64,000 nt of DNA from Cantharellus purpuraceus (Eukaryota > Basidiomycota > Agaricomycetes > Cantharellales > Hydnaceae), in assembly GCA_025174535.1 (NCBI GenBank), contig JALBUN010000023.1:1240001-1304000 (forward strand), given 5' to 3'. The translations under genes were made by a program, and so were the position numbers. Positions 24,812 to 36,047 of the stretch are shown piece by piece; the stretch's first letter is position 1; every line of letters begins with the position of its first letter. The notes under the pieces are model-generated. The model was not told the DNA's origin and made no database searches. It was given only the letters and a program-made list of their open reading frames with translations.

Positions 24812-27800
24812 ATGGCAGCTAGCTACACTCCATGCCCCTCTTCTCCTTCAGAATCCGATTCCGACAGAGAACCAAACTCTAGTGGTGCGCACGTATTCTG
24901 GGGAAATCTCAAGACACCAGAAAAGTCGCGGACTGCCTTTGTAGATCCTCCTCAAACAGTTGTCAGAAGTCAGCGAGCATCACATACTTATACCACGCGT
25001 AAGTCTACTAGACTGCAGATACCTGTGCAAGAGAACAGTTCTTCTCCAGATATTGCTCCCGTGATTCAGGAATGCGGTGCGCAAGCAATTATGTCTTTAG
25101 CATGGTTGACTAATGCGCGAGTCATGTAGATGACCATCTCACCGGAGCGCACTTGAACAACACCATGAGCGGGCTTGAACCGACCCAGGAGAAGCATAAA
25201 GAAGCACCTCATCCTATCAACTATGATAACGACACTAGTGAGTCATCTCGCCACAATCTGAGTCAAAGTCATTAATGTGTTTCATCTACACTTTAACTAA
25301 CCAAGTTAATCCTTCAATTACCCTATCAGAACTTTCGCGTGTCTCGTTGCAGCTTTCTCCAATGGACGTACCTTCACTTGCGGAATCAGCGAGCGAAATT
25401 GACCGGAAACAAGCGTTGCAGCTGTCGTCTCCTGTCGATGCCTTCTCACCTCAGGACTCTGCACAAGAACCCTCAGGAGTTGCTTCTCTATCCCCACTTT
25501 CAGCAACCCACACTATAGCACCCCCTACTCAACCCCTCGTGATAGCTGATACACACGCGCATCGAGCATCAGAGCTTCCGGATCTTATTTCTTTTGATAT
25601 GCCGACATCTCCACGACTTCCTAATCCTGAAATTCAATCACATACATCACAACGTCCGGCGCTGACACCAATCGGCCAGTTCTCCTCATCATCGTCTAAT
25701 GTAACCGTAGATGAGCTACTCACTCTCTCACCTGTCCAATCGAAATCTCCACCACAGACCAAGTTTCCTTCGCCATGTCCCCGGCCTCCAGATGCGCATG
25801 TCGACAGTCTGGGTGAGGATGTGGTAACTACAGCTTACCTGGTTAACCATGAATCACAAGTCTCTCAGCAGATGGGGGTGTTATCTGATGCTGGATGCTG
25901 TACATCTCGAATACTGGCAGATGACAAACCGATGCCATCACCAGCAGTTCATCTCTTATATGCAAATGACAGTGTTACTCCACCCCTGCAACGAGGTGCC
26001 ACGACAAACGGTAATTCACATGACATATTTACAAGTCATCCATGTACTGCACAAGACGGACCAGTCACGCCAAGTTTCAAAGTTCCTGGTGATACGGTAG
26101 CTACTCCAAAGCAGGTTCTGGGTTCCCTCCCATCCGCTTCCCAAGGGCAGACGCGCAAACGCTCTCCACTGAAGGGATCGAAAGGCAAGGAGAAAGCTCA
26201 CGATAGTGACAACGCTTCGTTCGAATCATCCAACAATACCTCTTGCGAAAGCCCAGCACCTGCAGGTGATGGCGACGAGAGTGCAAGCGACCAGGCTGCT
26301 ATAAGGAAGCGTCGGGCAAAGGCGAAGCGTGAGGCTGAGCCCACCAGACAGCAGTTATTGTCTCTCAGCCCCACATCAGCCAACGTGCTGAGCTTACTTG
26401 CTTCGCCCGATCGTGACAGTTCAATCAGAGCCTTTTCTTCGATTGGACTTGATGAGGCTGTATCAGATTTGGCCATGGACTCTCAGCCGTCCAATAGGTC
26501 TCCCCATGCAGGACCTGCGACTCCCCAAATTACTCACGTCCGTCGATTTCCAATTTCAGCTTCTCCACAACGCACAAATCCTCCTTTGCGCTTCATAGCG
26601 CCTAGCCCTGTAAAGCTCAGCGACCCGAATCGTACGCCTGCTCGACGCATTCTTGTACCCCCTGATTCTCAAACACCACGTCTCCTCCCACTTGATGACC
26701 CAAATCGCACACCTGCATGTCGCGTAGCCGTTCAATCATCTCCTGCAAGGCCAGCTGAACATAATGAACCCCCTGTCCCCCGAATACGAATTGAAGAGAG
26801 TTCCCCACTCAAGCAGACTATGCCATACTTCTCAAAGTCTCCGTCGCAGTCCACATCCACCTTGCACGACAAAGCTGTAACGTTGCCTTCGGCCACCCAG
26901 TCACAATCAAAGGGTGTACCTAGACCATTACCTTTCCCGATCCGACAGAATGTGGAGGGAAGTAGTACGGTTGTGACTACTGGTGCACGAACTATCCGAC
27001 CTAACACCAAATCCGGGACTGCACGACCACAAGCTTTGGCATCAGTTTTACGACAGGCACCATTGATGTCCACCAGTAAAATTGCCAGAATTGCGACCAA
27101 ACCGTACTTTCGTCCCGCTCAGGTACCCTCTAGGTTACCTGTAACGTCGTCTGTGCGCAGCGCAGTCACGGTTATTGGTGCAAGCTCTGCGGCTACCACC
27201 AACGGTGCAAGTTCTAGTAAATCCCGTCCGTCGCCTGCAGTTGCAGCGGTTCGCCATCTCATTGTTTCATTTCCTTTGATCAGTACTTATTCTAGTTTTC
27301 AGCCTTCACGTATTCCGTCTCCTTCCAAGCGACCTATTCCACTCGTAAAGCCCCAGATAGATGGATTCGAAGTCACACCTACGACTGCTCCTGCAAGCGT
27401 GAACAACAATGAAGACAAATCACGTTTGCTCACCACATACAAACGGAAGCGGCAAAGAATGATTTCAGAAGATGATCCAGACGAGCCGCCTACAAAACGA
27501 GCCGTGATCATGGTGCGACCAGTGATCAAGGGGATGTACAACAAGGCATCCAACAACAATTCTGATACTACAGAATCGACTATAATGTATAGAGAAGCTA
27601 GTCCCGTACGCCCCTCCCGCCCCTTGGGCCCCATTCAGGTCAGGCCTGTGATTCCAGGAACTTTACGTCATTTCGAGACGTCAAGGAGCTCTTCTCGCGA
27701 TATACTCAAAGACACGGAGATGGACAGCATCTCAGACATAGAAGCTGCTGGTGATAGTGGACGTCCTGCTGATGCAGTTATGCAGCCGCCAGCAGAGTCG

Positions 27801-28886
27801 ATGGAGGCGACCCTTTTGGTAGACACTGACACTGCGTCCACAGTCACTACATTATCCCGTGAGCCGACATTAGAGGAGTTGCCTGACTCGTCTGTCCTTC
27901 GCTCAGACGCTCCAGTGCCAGCTGGGTTGGGACCGGAACTCAGACGAACAACTCGGGTTCGGAAACCTTCCGGACCTGACTCTTTGGGGATGCCCAGTGT
28001 CCCTATGCCAGCTAATAGACGTGAACCCACAACGTTGGCTCGTACGACAAGTATGATACATCAAGGAGGCTCCTTGTCATCGTCAAAGGGTTCCTCTCGA
28101 TCGATGAGTCGCACAGGGACGATGCAACTGGAAGGACTGCCTTCGAATCCTAAGCAATTACAAGCACTTACCGACGCTAATACATTGCGCAACCAGACTT
28201 ACTTGGCAGATCTACAGCGGAAAGTTGTACGACGGCATGGTCCCCGCCCCGCGAGTCCCTCGAGCAAGGTCAGGACCATGAATGAGAAGTTTAGAGAGGA
28301 GCGTGCCAAGGAGCGAGAGGCAAGAGCGGAGAGGAGGCATCGACGGGATCTTGGAAGCAACGTAAGCGCTAGTAGTGAAGGTGACGATGTAGATGCTCCA
28401 TCTTCACCTACACCGGGTAAGCAAGCATCTGAAAGCGCTCCATCCGCTAAGCATGCCAGAGGCCCCGGCGATGAGGAAGATTATGAGACACCAGTCCGAC
28501 CTCCCAAACCCAGCCTCCTAGATCCGAACAAGGTGGCCAAGAACGTTAAATGGGATCGAGGGTTAGCTAGGAAAATATCTGAATGGGCAGAAAAGCAGCT
28601 AGCCAATGAGGCTCATGAAAGGGGCAAATCTGAACCTGTTGGAAAAGGCTGCCTTGTTCGTGATCGCATGGTACGTACTCCCATACTCTTTGTTCTTTGT
28701 GTATGAGTCCGTCTTTTGTTAACTTGGTTCATGGATTAACAGACCCTTCGTCTTGATCCTCTTGGAAACGTTCCAGATGCGAACGCACCTTTGGAGGATC
28801 TTGGACGGGAGCATATCGTGATTACTCGCTTCGTGTACGATGACGATATTGAAGCGACTCGGACAGTCAAGAAGAAGAGGGCTTGA
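24812..28886 (+). CDS. large Ser/Pro-rich disordered protein, function unknown
   Basis: Not recognised. Four exons (24812-25076, 25130-25237, 25330-28670, 28743-28886) join in frame to 1285 residues. It is dominated by Ser, Pro, Thr and Arg with many SP/TP sites (SPLK, TPEK, TPQ, RTPAR), basic clusters (KRRAKAKRE, KRKRQR), repeated PSPVKLSDPNRTPA-like blocks near residue 490-530, and a KRPIPLVKPQ patch. The only structured-looking part is near the C-terminus: a charged helix (NEKFREERAKEREARAERR) and the conserved-looking VKWDRGLARKISEWAEKQ, then a last exon ending in RTVKKKRA. This suggests a nuclear, CDK-regulated scaffold, but that is inference. The composition also fits several fungal DNA-replication or spindle regulators, none of which I can match. 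Confidence 0.75.
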
Positions 28887-29090
28887 GTGCTGTTATGAGT
28901 TTGTCCTTGACTAGAGCTGCTTCATATTTTATTACGCTTGATAGTTTCATTTACTTTACTTCTCAATATATCACAGGGTTTAATGATACCAACCACTTAT
29001 AAATTGCCATAGCAGTCTGATTGTAACCAGTGTTACATATGAACAGGTGCGCGACCTCTACTAAAGCCCTTGTGCAATGTTTGCACACTC

Positions 29091-30295
29091 CTAAGACTTG
29101 GGCGCGCGATGGTTTATAGTGGCTGTGGCTTGATTGGTCGGCAGCACTAATACTTCGGCGATATTGACATGTGGTGGACGGGATGCGGCCCAGACAATTT
29201 CCTCAGCAATGTCATTGCCAGTCACTACAACATCTGTTAGACCGGATCATAATCCTGTTATGAACAGACTCACACGGCGTTAACCCTTCATACACCTTGT
29301 CTGCAGTAGATTTATCTCCTCGGAACCGAACAATTGAGAATTCTAAGGTGACACTGATTGAAGCAGGAGAACAATCTCTAGAACAAAGGTCTAACCAGTC
29401 TCAACCATCCCTGTCACAGGTATCAGCATGGAGAAGATCCTCAATAAGATAATATGACTGACCAGGGGAAATTTGGGTCACGCGTATAGGTGTTGCTACT
29501 AGTTCACGACGAAGTGAGCCATTAAACGCGTCTACCCTGTCAGCAAGTGTATGTCAAACTGAAGCTCAGATAGTACCAGTTTGTTGTTAGCTCACGCATG
29601 CTTCGTGGCACAGTAGATAGATCCGCCCGCATAAGGCTCTATCCCCGCGATAGATCCCATATTGATGATGTGGCCGGTGTTACGCTCCTTGAAATCTGGA
29701 GGACGACCGACAAGTCAGGAAGTCATTTTCCTGGTTCGAAATAACTAACGTTTGACCAAAAGCTGACTCATAGCGATGAGACCCATAACATTTGTAGAAA
29801 ACATTGCTTCAATGTCAGAATCTGCGATGTCTCCCACACGGTCCACGCCAAATACGAAACCAGCATTGTTGACTTGGGCATCATATGTAAGAAAGCTGCT
29901 TTTAGAACGTATCTCCGTCCAACGCGTACCTAGAATGTCGACGTTGCGGAGGGATGCAGGAATCTTGTCCCAGAGTGTCTTGATTGCTGGTCGATCACCT
30001 ACATCGAGCACAACGGTCGCAAACTCTCCCCCAGATTGCGAACCACTTTCTTTATGAGCAGCAATGCACGCTTCCTTGACGGAAGCAAGAGCGTCCGCTC
30101 GCCGGGCAATTAGAATTACGTTGGATCCAGCCTTGGCGAAGAGAATGGCAGTTGCCTATGATGGGGCGAAAAGAATTTGTAAATATCAACACATGACATC
30201 TATATGGTCCTTGTCTACACCTTTCCGATACCAGCACTGGCACCGGTCAGGATAGCGGTCTTCCCTGCCAAACGTGAGCTATCGAAGAGAGACAT
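29091..30295 (-). CDS. short-chain dehydrogenase/reductase, YMR226C/YdfG-like
   Basis: NADP-dependent SDR, probably oxidising small 3-hydroxy acids such as L-allo-threonine or serine. Eight exons (30295-30221, 30155-29930, 29872-29750, 29695-29596, 29536-29463, 29410-29396, 29342-29274, 29224-29091) give 271 residues. Visible: cofactor motif TGASAGIG (residues 17-24), the LVNNAG strand, catalytic GSIAG Ser and YCATK (Tyr-x3-Lys), and PGMVETEFS of the substrate loop. Exon 6 is 15 nt. An in-frame start 41 codons upstream (base 30418) exists and could add a targeting sequence; I chose MSLFDSSRL because it fits the family N-terminus. Head-to-head with the SET gene. Confidence 0.9.
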
Positions 30296-30503
30296 GCTAT
30301 AGCCCGTCAACGTTAATAGGAGGCCTCGATGGCATGGAAATGGCGATACCTGCGGAACGCACGATAAAAAGAGTCGACAATGCGTGGAGTATGCAGGAGA
30401 GTCCTCAAGAGCATCCAAACAAGCTCACCAATCGTGGCCGCCTCCGAGTCAAACCGGCCCGTGACGGCAAATAGTGCTCGTCGCGTTATCTATATGACGG
30501 AGG
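30296..30503. promoter_or_regulatory. bidirectional promoter region (SDR / SET gene)
   Basis: 208 bases lie between the divergent start codons. No TATA box is evident; the segment must contain both core promoters unless the SDR uses the upstream in-frame start at 30418. Confidence 0.4.
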
Positions 30504-32179
30504 ATGGATGATGAAGCTAAAGATCCTGCCTGGGACGACCTCTTGTCATGGTTGCAGTCTAAGAATCCTCGAGTAAAGGATAACCTGTTGGTTTGCAGCA
30601 AGTGGATTCCAGGTAGGCGTCTTCTACTGGAGCTAAGTTGCTATGCTTGTGCAGTCCATTTACATCTTATACAGGCTCAGGAAGAGGACTGTTCACGATT
30701 AAGGATATTCCTGTATGTCAAGACTGATGCTTTCTTCTAGTATCTCTTGGCCTGACGGTCTTTCTGGTCTTCTCCATGCAGCCCAACACACCATTATTCA
30801 CTGTTCCCGAGTCTGCCCACATGAATGCTAAATCGCTTTCGCCTCTGTATGACCCATCGATCACTCTGCATCTGACGGCAGTGCAGCTCATCTCTATGCA
30901 TCTCTTTCTACACCGGCCAGACCAAGAGGCAGACAAAATCTGCACGGATCTACATTACGGTCCCTATATCTCGATTCTCCCCAAGACCTTTGAGGGTCAT
31001 CCACTTTCATGGTTGATAAGATATTCACGTGGCGATCCGCGAGATACAAACTTTCTTGTTGACTGTTTACCTCCAGCGACGCAAAGTGGCTTGCGTGCGG
31101 TGGCGGATCGCTTTTGGAAGGACTGGAATGTGGTGTCGCAAGTATTGGTGACGACTTTCATAAAGTACTTTGAACGAATCTGCTTAAACCATAGTTAATC
31201 AGCATGTGAAACCTCAAATAGTAGCATCCTCAAGTCGCAGGCCGCCCCCACTTATTTCAGAAGAAGCGCGCGTTGACGCATATCTCTGGGCCTGGCTTAT
31301 TGGTACGCGAACACATTATCCTAAATATATTTGGGACTCACCATTTCATAGTCAACACTCGTTGTGTCTATCATCGCATTTACTCATCCCAGTCCCATCC
31401 AGATAACCTCACACTTTGTCCCATTCTTGATCTAGCAAATCACACATCATCCCTAGCATATGCATTGTCGACTGCACCAATACCCACGTTCTTCTCACCC
31501 TCAACTGCTTTGTTAAAGAAAGGAGACGAGGTTTATTTAAGATACGGGCCTCACTCAAATACGACACTATTCACAGAATATGGATTTGTCGAGAGAGAAC
31601 CCCTGCATGGAGGACAAATAGACGTTTCAGACATTTTAGACTCCCTCTTTCATAAAAGGGGGCCCCTTGGGGAATGGATGAAGACCACCTTACAGGCTAC
31701 GAATTACTGGGGGTGCGAGATTCCTCTAACGTGTATGTGTCGATATTCATGTCATAGTCAGGGATTGGACCCTGCATGATATACCGGCACCTGCCCACCC
31801 TTCTTACCGACTGTTGCCCGCATTAAGACTCTTGCAGTTGCAACTATCGCCTTGCCCTCTCTCTCAGGGCACATCACCCAACGAACCCACTTATGACTCT
31901 CCAGAACTGCAGCTATGGTATGAAACAACCCTCGGAGAACAAGACATTGTGTCTTCCGAAAATGAGAAAGCGGTGTGGCAACAGCTTTCAGAAATCTGTG
32001 AAGTTGCTGCGAGACGCGCTGAAGCAGGTTTGGTTCGACTTCAACACGTCTGCAGGGGAAAGGATCTACTCGATTGGAGGAAATATGCTGTTGAGGCAAT
32101 CGGGACTCTTTGGCTTGAAGAAAAGAGGGTAGCAAGTGCAGTGATGCAGAGTATTGAGAGCGAACAAGCGATAATTTGA
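30504..32179 (+). CDS. SET-domain protein lysine methyltransferase (RKM/SETD6-like)
   Basis: Class of split-SET enzymes that methylate ribosomal proteins, Rubisco or other non-histone lysines. Six exons (30504-30612, 30675-30712, 30782-31141, 31203-31302, 31352-31712, 31762-32179) give 461 residues. The N-terminal GSGRGLFTIKDIP is the first SET strand. The insert (iSET) follows, then VNTRCVY, the cofactor/active-site motif LCPILDLANHT, and EVYLRYGPHSNTTLFTEYGFV, where the catalytic Tyr is expected. The last ~150 residues form the helical substrate-binding half (LWYETTLGEQD...). Substrate cannot be deduced. Convergent with the CCCH gene, 168 bases apart. Confidence 0.85.
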
Positions 32180-32347
32180 TGGCTCAAATACATAAGAACG
32201 CTGTGCGCTATCGAAGGCAAGGAAAAGAAGGCAGGTAGAAAGGGTTGGGAATTAGCAAGTGGGCATTTGGAATACAGAGATTGATGACACAAGAGCTGGA
32301 TCTAAGTCTGCTTCTAAGTGGAAGTCTAAAGAGTCCAGCACGTCTCA

Positions 32348-34080
32348 TTACACCTCCATCACGGCAGTCTCCATACCATTTTCAGGGTGGATTAGTTTTA
32401 CCTTGTTCACTTCCTCCGCGAGTGCATTGAGTCGCATTTCCCAATGTTCATTTATGTTCTTCTGGTTCTCAAGAGCCGGGGAGATGAAAGACTTTATGTC
32501 GTTTTGTAGGATTTGTCTAATACGGGAAGGTAGTTCCTCGGGGATCTGGATAGTACTGGGCGGATGTGAGTCGACGTTCTGTTCAACTCTCGTTTGATCA
32601 GGATGGAATTGATGGTTAGCCTGTTTCAACTGTGTAATAAAGTATAAGAAAGGCATCTTGGTAGAGATATTCTCGTCTGCTTACTGCTTGATTCTGCTCA
32701 CTCAACAGTCTGATCTGGTCACTCTGCTCATTCAATTGTTGCTGCATTCGGGTAATGGCGTCTCTCAGGCTTTGGTGAGCCATTCCATCTGCGAGCCATG
32801 TGCTGTCTTCTGCGCTGTCTGGGAAGACGCGACGACGTTTGCGGCTCCATCCATCATCGGACAGCCCAACTGGGGGATTGATGAGAGATCCAGGCTCATC
32901 CTCTATTTTGGACGTCCCCTTCGTATTGTTTGAATCCATGCGTTCGCCAGACCCACCCATCACCACAGAGTTACTTATCCGTGATATTGATGAACCATCT
33001 GGAGCGTTCGAAGTAGAATTAAGAAGTGAGTCGGAATTTTTAGGAAACGATTTTATGACCGTGCGAGCCTCCTGACGCAGGAAATCCGTGCCAGCTTCGA
33101 GTTCGTTATCAAATTGGCGGCAGATGGCACGGAGGAAGACGTTGAACACGTCCTCCCATAACTCAGAAAGTTGCCTCGTATCTTCCTCAAGTCTAGCTTC
33201 GAGCTCGTACCTGTTTTTGATGATTGCATCCAAAGTTGGATTCTATGTCGATCAAGAATTGTCACTCTCTTGAGAGTGGAGAGAGACAACCTACCACTGC
33301 TGCCGCACTGGCTGTGCTAACTTTACTTAGTGACTCCGATAATTCTCTGAAAGCCGCAAGCTTGTCGATAGCTATATCGAGCATCTCTCTGTCTTTAGTG
33401 ATTTTTGTTTGGAACCTTCAAGAGGATAGTGAGAGGAGTCACTAATACTCGATGTTTCACAAACCTTGCGATGCCACTATAATGATATAATGTTCATCAG
33501 TAGGGGGCATATAACGTCACGGCCACTAGGGAGCCTCACTGGAACATCTTAACAATGGAGCGAACTGGTGGCTGGTCCTTAGATATATGCAAGCCATCTG
33601 GACGAGTAGACGGATTGGAAACCTCAGAAATTAGGTTCATCATGCCAGTGGACGTTGCAGGGGGATCGCCGCTCCTCGATATACTTGCCTTCTACAATCA
33701 GTCAGGTCCAATAACCTGAGGATAACATCTAACTTCGCATACCGATTGGGGAATTGCACGATCTGAAGATTTTTGTACACGGATATGAGGCCATTCAGAG
33801 GGTCTGTCCCGCTCTTCATGCCTTTTACTCATCTCTGGGATAGGTTCCCCCCCAGGCCATCCTTGGGAGCAAGGGGTATTATTTCAAGAGTCTCGGTCGT
33901 AGGAAGACATGCACCAGCCTTTGTCTCCTGGGTGGAGGAACGTACAACGGCGTCCTGCGGAGCAATAAGGGGGTATGGCTTTTCCATCATCGGCATAGTA
34001 TCGACACCTGATCACTGGGGTATCTCGTGAGCGTCGGAACATCATCCCAAGAGGTGAAATCTACCTTTAAACGGGGACAT
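32348..34080 (-). CDS. CCCH zinc-finger / coiled-coil protein
   Basis: Starts with a 16-nt coding exon (ATG 34080). After a 50-nt intron, a finger of form C-x13-C-x5-C-x3-H (ending RRCTFLHPGDKGW) follows, resembling the N-terminal CCCH fingers of basidiomycete RNA-binding proteins but with a longer first spacing. A basic Arg/Ser/Pro-rich linker (SKRHEERDRPSEWPH) then leads to GMMNLISEV and a long helical region (TKDREMLDIAIDK..., LEARLEEDTRQLSELWEDVF), a KRRR motif, and a second coiled coil (MQQQLNEQSDQIRLLSEQNQ) before the stop at 32348. Role is likely nuclear RNA binding or processing, by inference. The join after GDKGW is uncertain: a TGA and a 7-G run follow, and only a rather poor AG acceptor keeps the frame. 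Confidence 0.6.
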
Positions 34081-34177
34081 GGAAGGGACTTGGTGTGGTA
34101 TTGATTCAAAAATACAATCGCAGAGTTGTTTGAGTGGGATTACAGATATATATAGTACACGTATAACCAGGTATCCG

Positions 34178-34215
34178 ACACGTCCACGACGCGTCCACGA
34201 CGCGTCCACAACACG
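34178..34215. promoter_or_regulatory. tandem MCB-like boxes upstream of the CCCH gene
   Basis: Three to four 11-bp units of the form ACGCGTCCACG (imperfect first and last) contain two perfect ACGCGT boxes at 34189-34194 and 34200-34205, about 110 bases upstream of the CCCH start codon. ACGCGT is the MBF-type cell-cycle box in fungi. The binding is inferred from the motif only. Confidence 0.45.
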
Positions 34216-34322
34216 TCAATATTCCGTTTGTACATGACATATACACGAAACGCCAAGTCCATAAACAGCTCTCCAGGGCTACCTTACGAACCCAACATAA
34301 ACCAAAGAAGGACAGAACAGAA

Positions 34323-35743
34323 TTACATTGCAGAACCTGCTTCGCCTCGCGACACCTTCCACTCCGCATTGCCGCTCTGGCGCGCTTCAAGCTGGTCTTG
34401 GACCTCTTGTTCAGTGTTGGGAGATTGTAACCATTCGAGCATGCTGACATCCTCTTGCTCCAATCTATTTATCACATCTGACGGCAAGCCCAGTCGTCTC
34501 CGCATTGTGATAGATTTTAATGTCTTACGTTTTTCATCATCAGTAAAACTTCTGTGGTCGACGTTTCTCAGAAATATTGTTACCTTCTCCAAGACTGCCT
34601 CACTTATTAAATCGCGCATTTTCATGGCTTCGTCCCATTTATCTGCCTGGATATATCCTCGAGACACATCGACAGCCCCTTCAGTGGAAAAGGCAATGCA
34701 ATAGCTCATACGTTTTCCCCAGCCCTTGGAGTATAGCAAAGGTTGATCCCGAGCAGCCTCACACGAATCCAAATGTATCCATCGGTTCAAGCCTGGGGAG
34801 AAGTACTGTTATACACAGGAGGTGATCGTGGTCTGGATCTGAACAGCGTCCAAGGTATAACTGACGTACGCTGTTCCACACATGATCCTCTCTGTTCCAC
34901 ACTGAAGAAGCTCATGGCTCTGAGTAATCGCGTTTGATGGACTGAAATGGTACATACCGTACTGAGCTCGTAAACCTATAGCCTTTAAAAAAAGGGTGAA
35001 CAAGTTCGCAAACTCTCCACATCGACCCACACGTGTGCGCATTAGGACTACAGGATCGCTTGCCAAGTTGCTCTCTTATGAGTAATGGGCAATCTGCAAA
35101 TGCCCTTTGTACCTACTTGTATCTTGCGAAACGAAAGTTGCCATTACATCTGGTGTCCTTACACACATGCATCTCTACTCGGCCTGCTCCTCCTCTTCGT
35201 TCTTCCTCTGAAGGCTTGGGGGAACTTTGATACTCCATTGTCCCGCCGCAAACAGGACATTTCTCGGTCTTGTGATCAGCCCATACGAAGAAATCATCTC
35301 TAAACCATTTAACCAAAACTTCCGCTAGTGCGTCTTCAAAGCAGGGGAGGGGCGTGTTTGATGATTGAATGCGTTCTGCACGGTCATGCAACTCCTGCAG
35401 CGGGATAACTGTCATAGCTTGATCCTAAGAGTCGTTTATCAACTTAAAGTCTTACTATGATGATGTCAGACTCACGCACCAACAGGTCAGGTCTCTCGTA
35501 CATGTCCATCTGCTTGTCTAGGCCCTGTATGGTGTTAATAAGGTGATTGCGTTGTGGAGACCCTTGTAGAGCAGTGCGAGTGTGTGTATCACGTCCAGCT
35601 GAAGGACTGGAAATAATAGCTTGGAGGAGCACTTGAATTGTAGTCAGCTCTGCAGCAGATGGTGCATACGGGTGCCGTCCCCGAGGTGCGCACATGTCGA
35701 TCCAGCGCATAGTAAGATGCTGTGAGAGCTCGTTCACGTCCAT
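34323..35743 (-). CDS. PNG1: cytosolic peptide:N-glycanase
   Basis: Removes N-glycans from misfolded glycoproteins retrotranslocated from the ER (ERAD). Five exons (35743-35480, 35424-35117, 35070-34958, 34901-34870, 34805-34323) give 399 residues. Transglutaminase-like core: zinc-binding pairs KCPVC and CKDTRC, then RVGRCGEFANLF (catalytic Cys near 208), YVWNREDHVW (His near 235) and NRWIHLDSCE (Asp near 252). All three catalytic residues are present. The acceptor after AGAGAG at 35071 was chosen because it rebuilds RYN; the acceptor at 34902 was chosen because it rebuilds YVWN. No PUB or PAW domain, as usual for fungal Png1. Confidence 0.94.
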
Positions 35744-36047
35744 TAGCCTGATGGTTGATGAGGGGCGTGAGGGAGCGTGATGGTCAACGGAGTACAGAGC
35801 CCGCTAGTTATTCAAAGATCAGCAAATAGTTTTAGCTTGAGACACTTTTTTTCTCGCGCCCAATTATCACTCTGGACGACAACCGTGGTAGCAGTAGCCT
35901 TGATGCGGAGTCGGAGTCAGACACATCGGCATTACATGATGCATGTGTCATTCGTCCAAATTACAGAACCATATATGCATTTCACTTGTTACAACACGCC
36001 ATAATAGACATTCTATAATATTCCATCACACGTTGGTAGAATCCTAA
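35744..36047. other. short intergenic region
   Basis: About 300 bases between the PNG1 start and the sulfate permease stop, both on the minus strand. No gene or clear motif seen; presumably the permease 3' UTR and PNG1 promoter. Confidence 0.5.

Noticed and set aside
34809..35066. PNG1 reading without a VWN motif after the catalytic Cys region
   Set aside because: The acceptor at 34902 restores YVWNREDHVW, which matches the family; the later acceptor does not.
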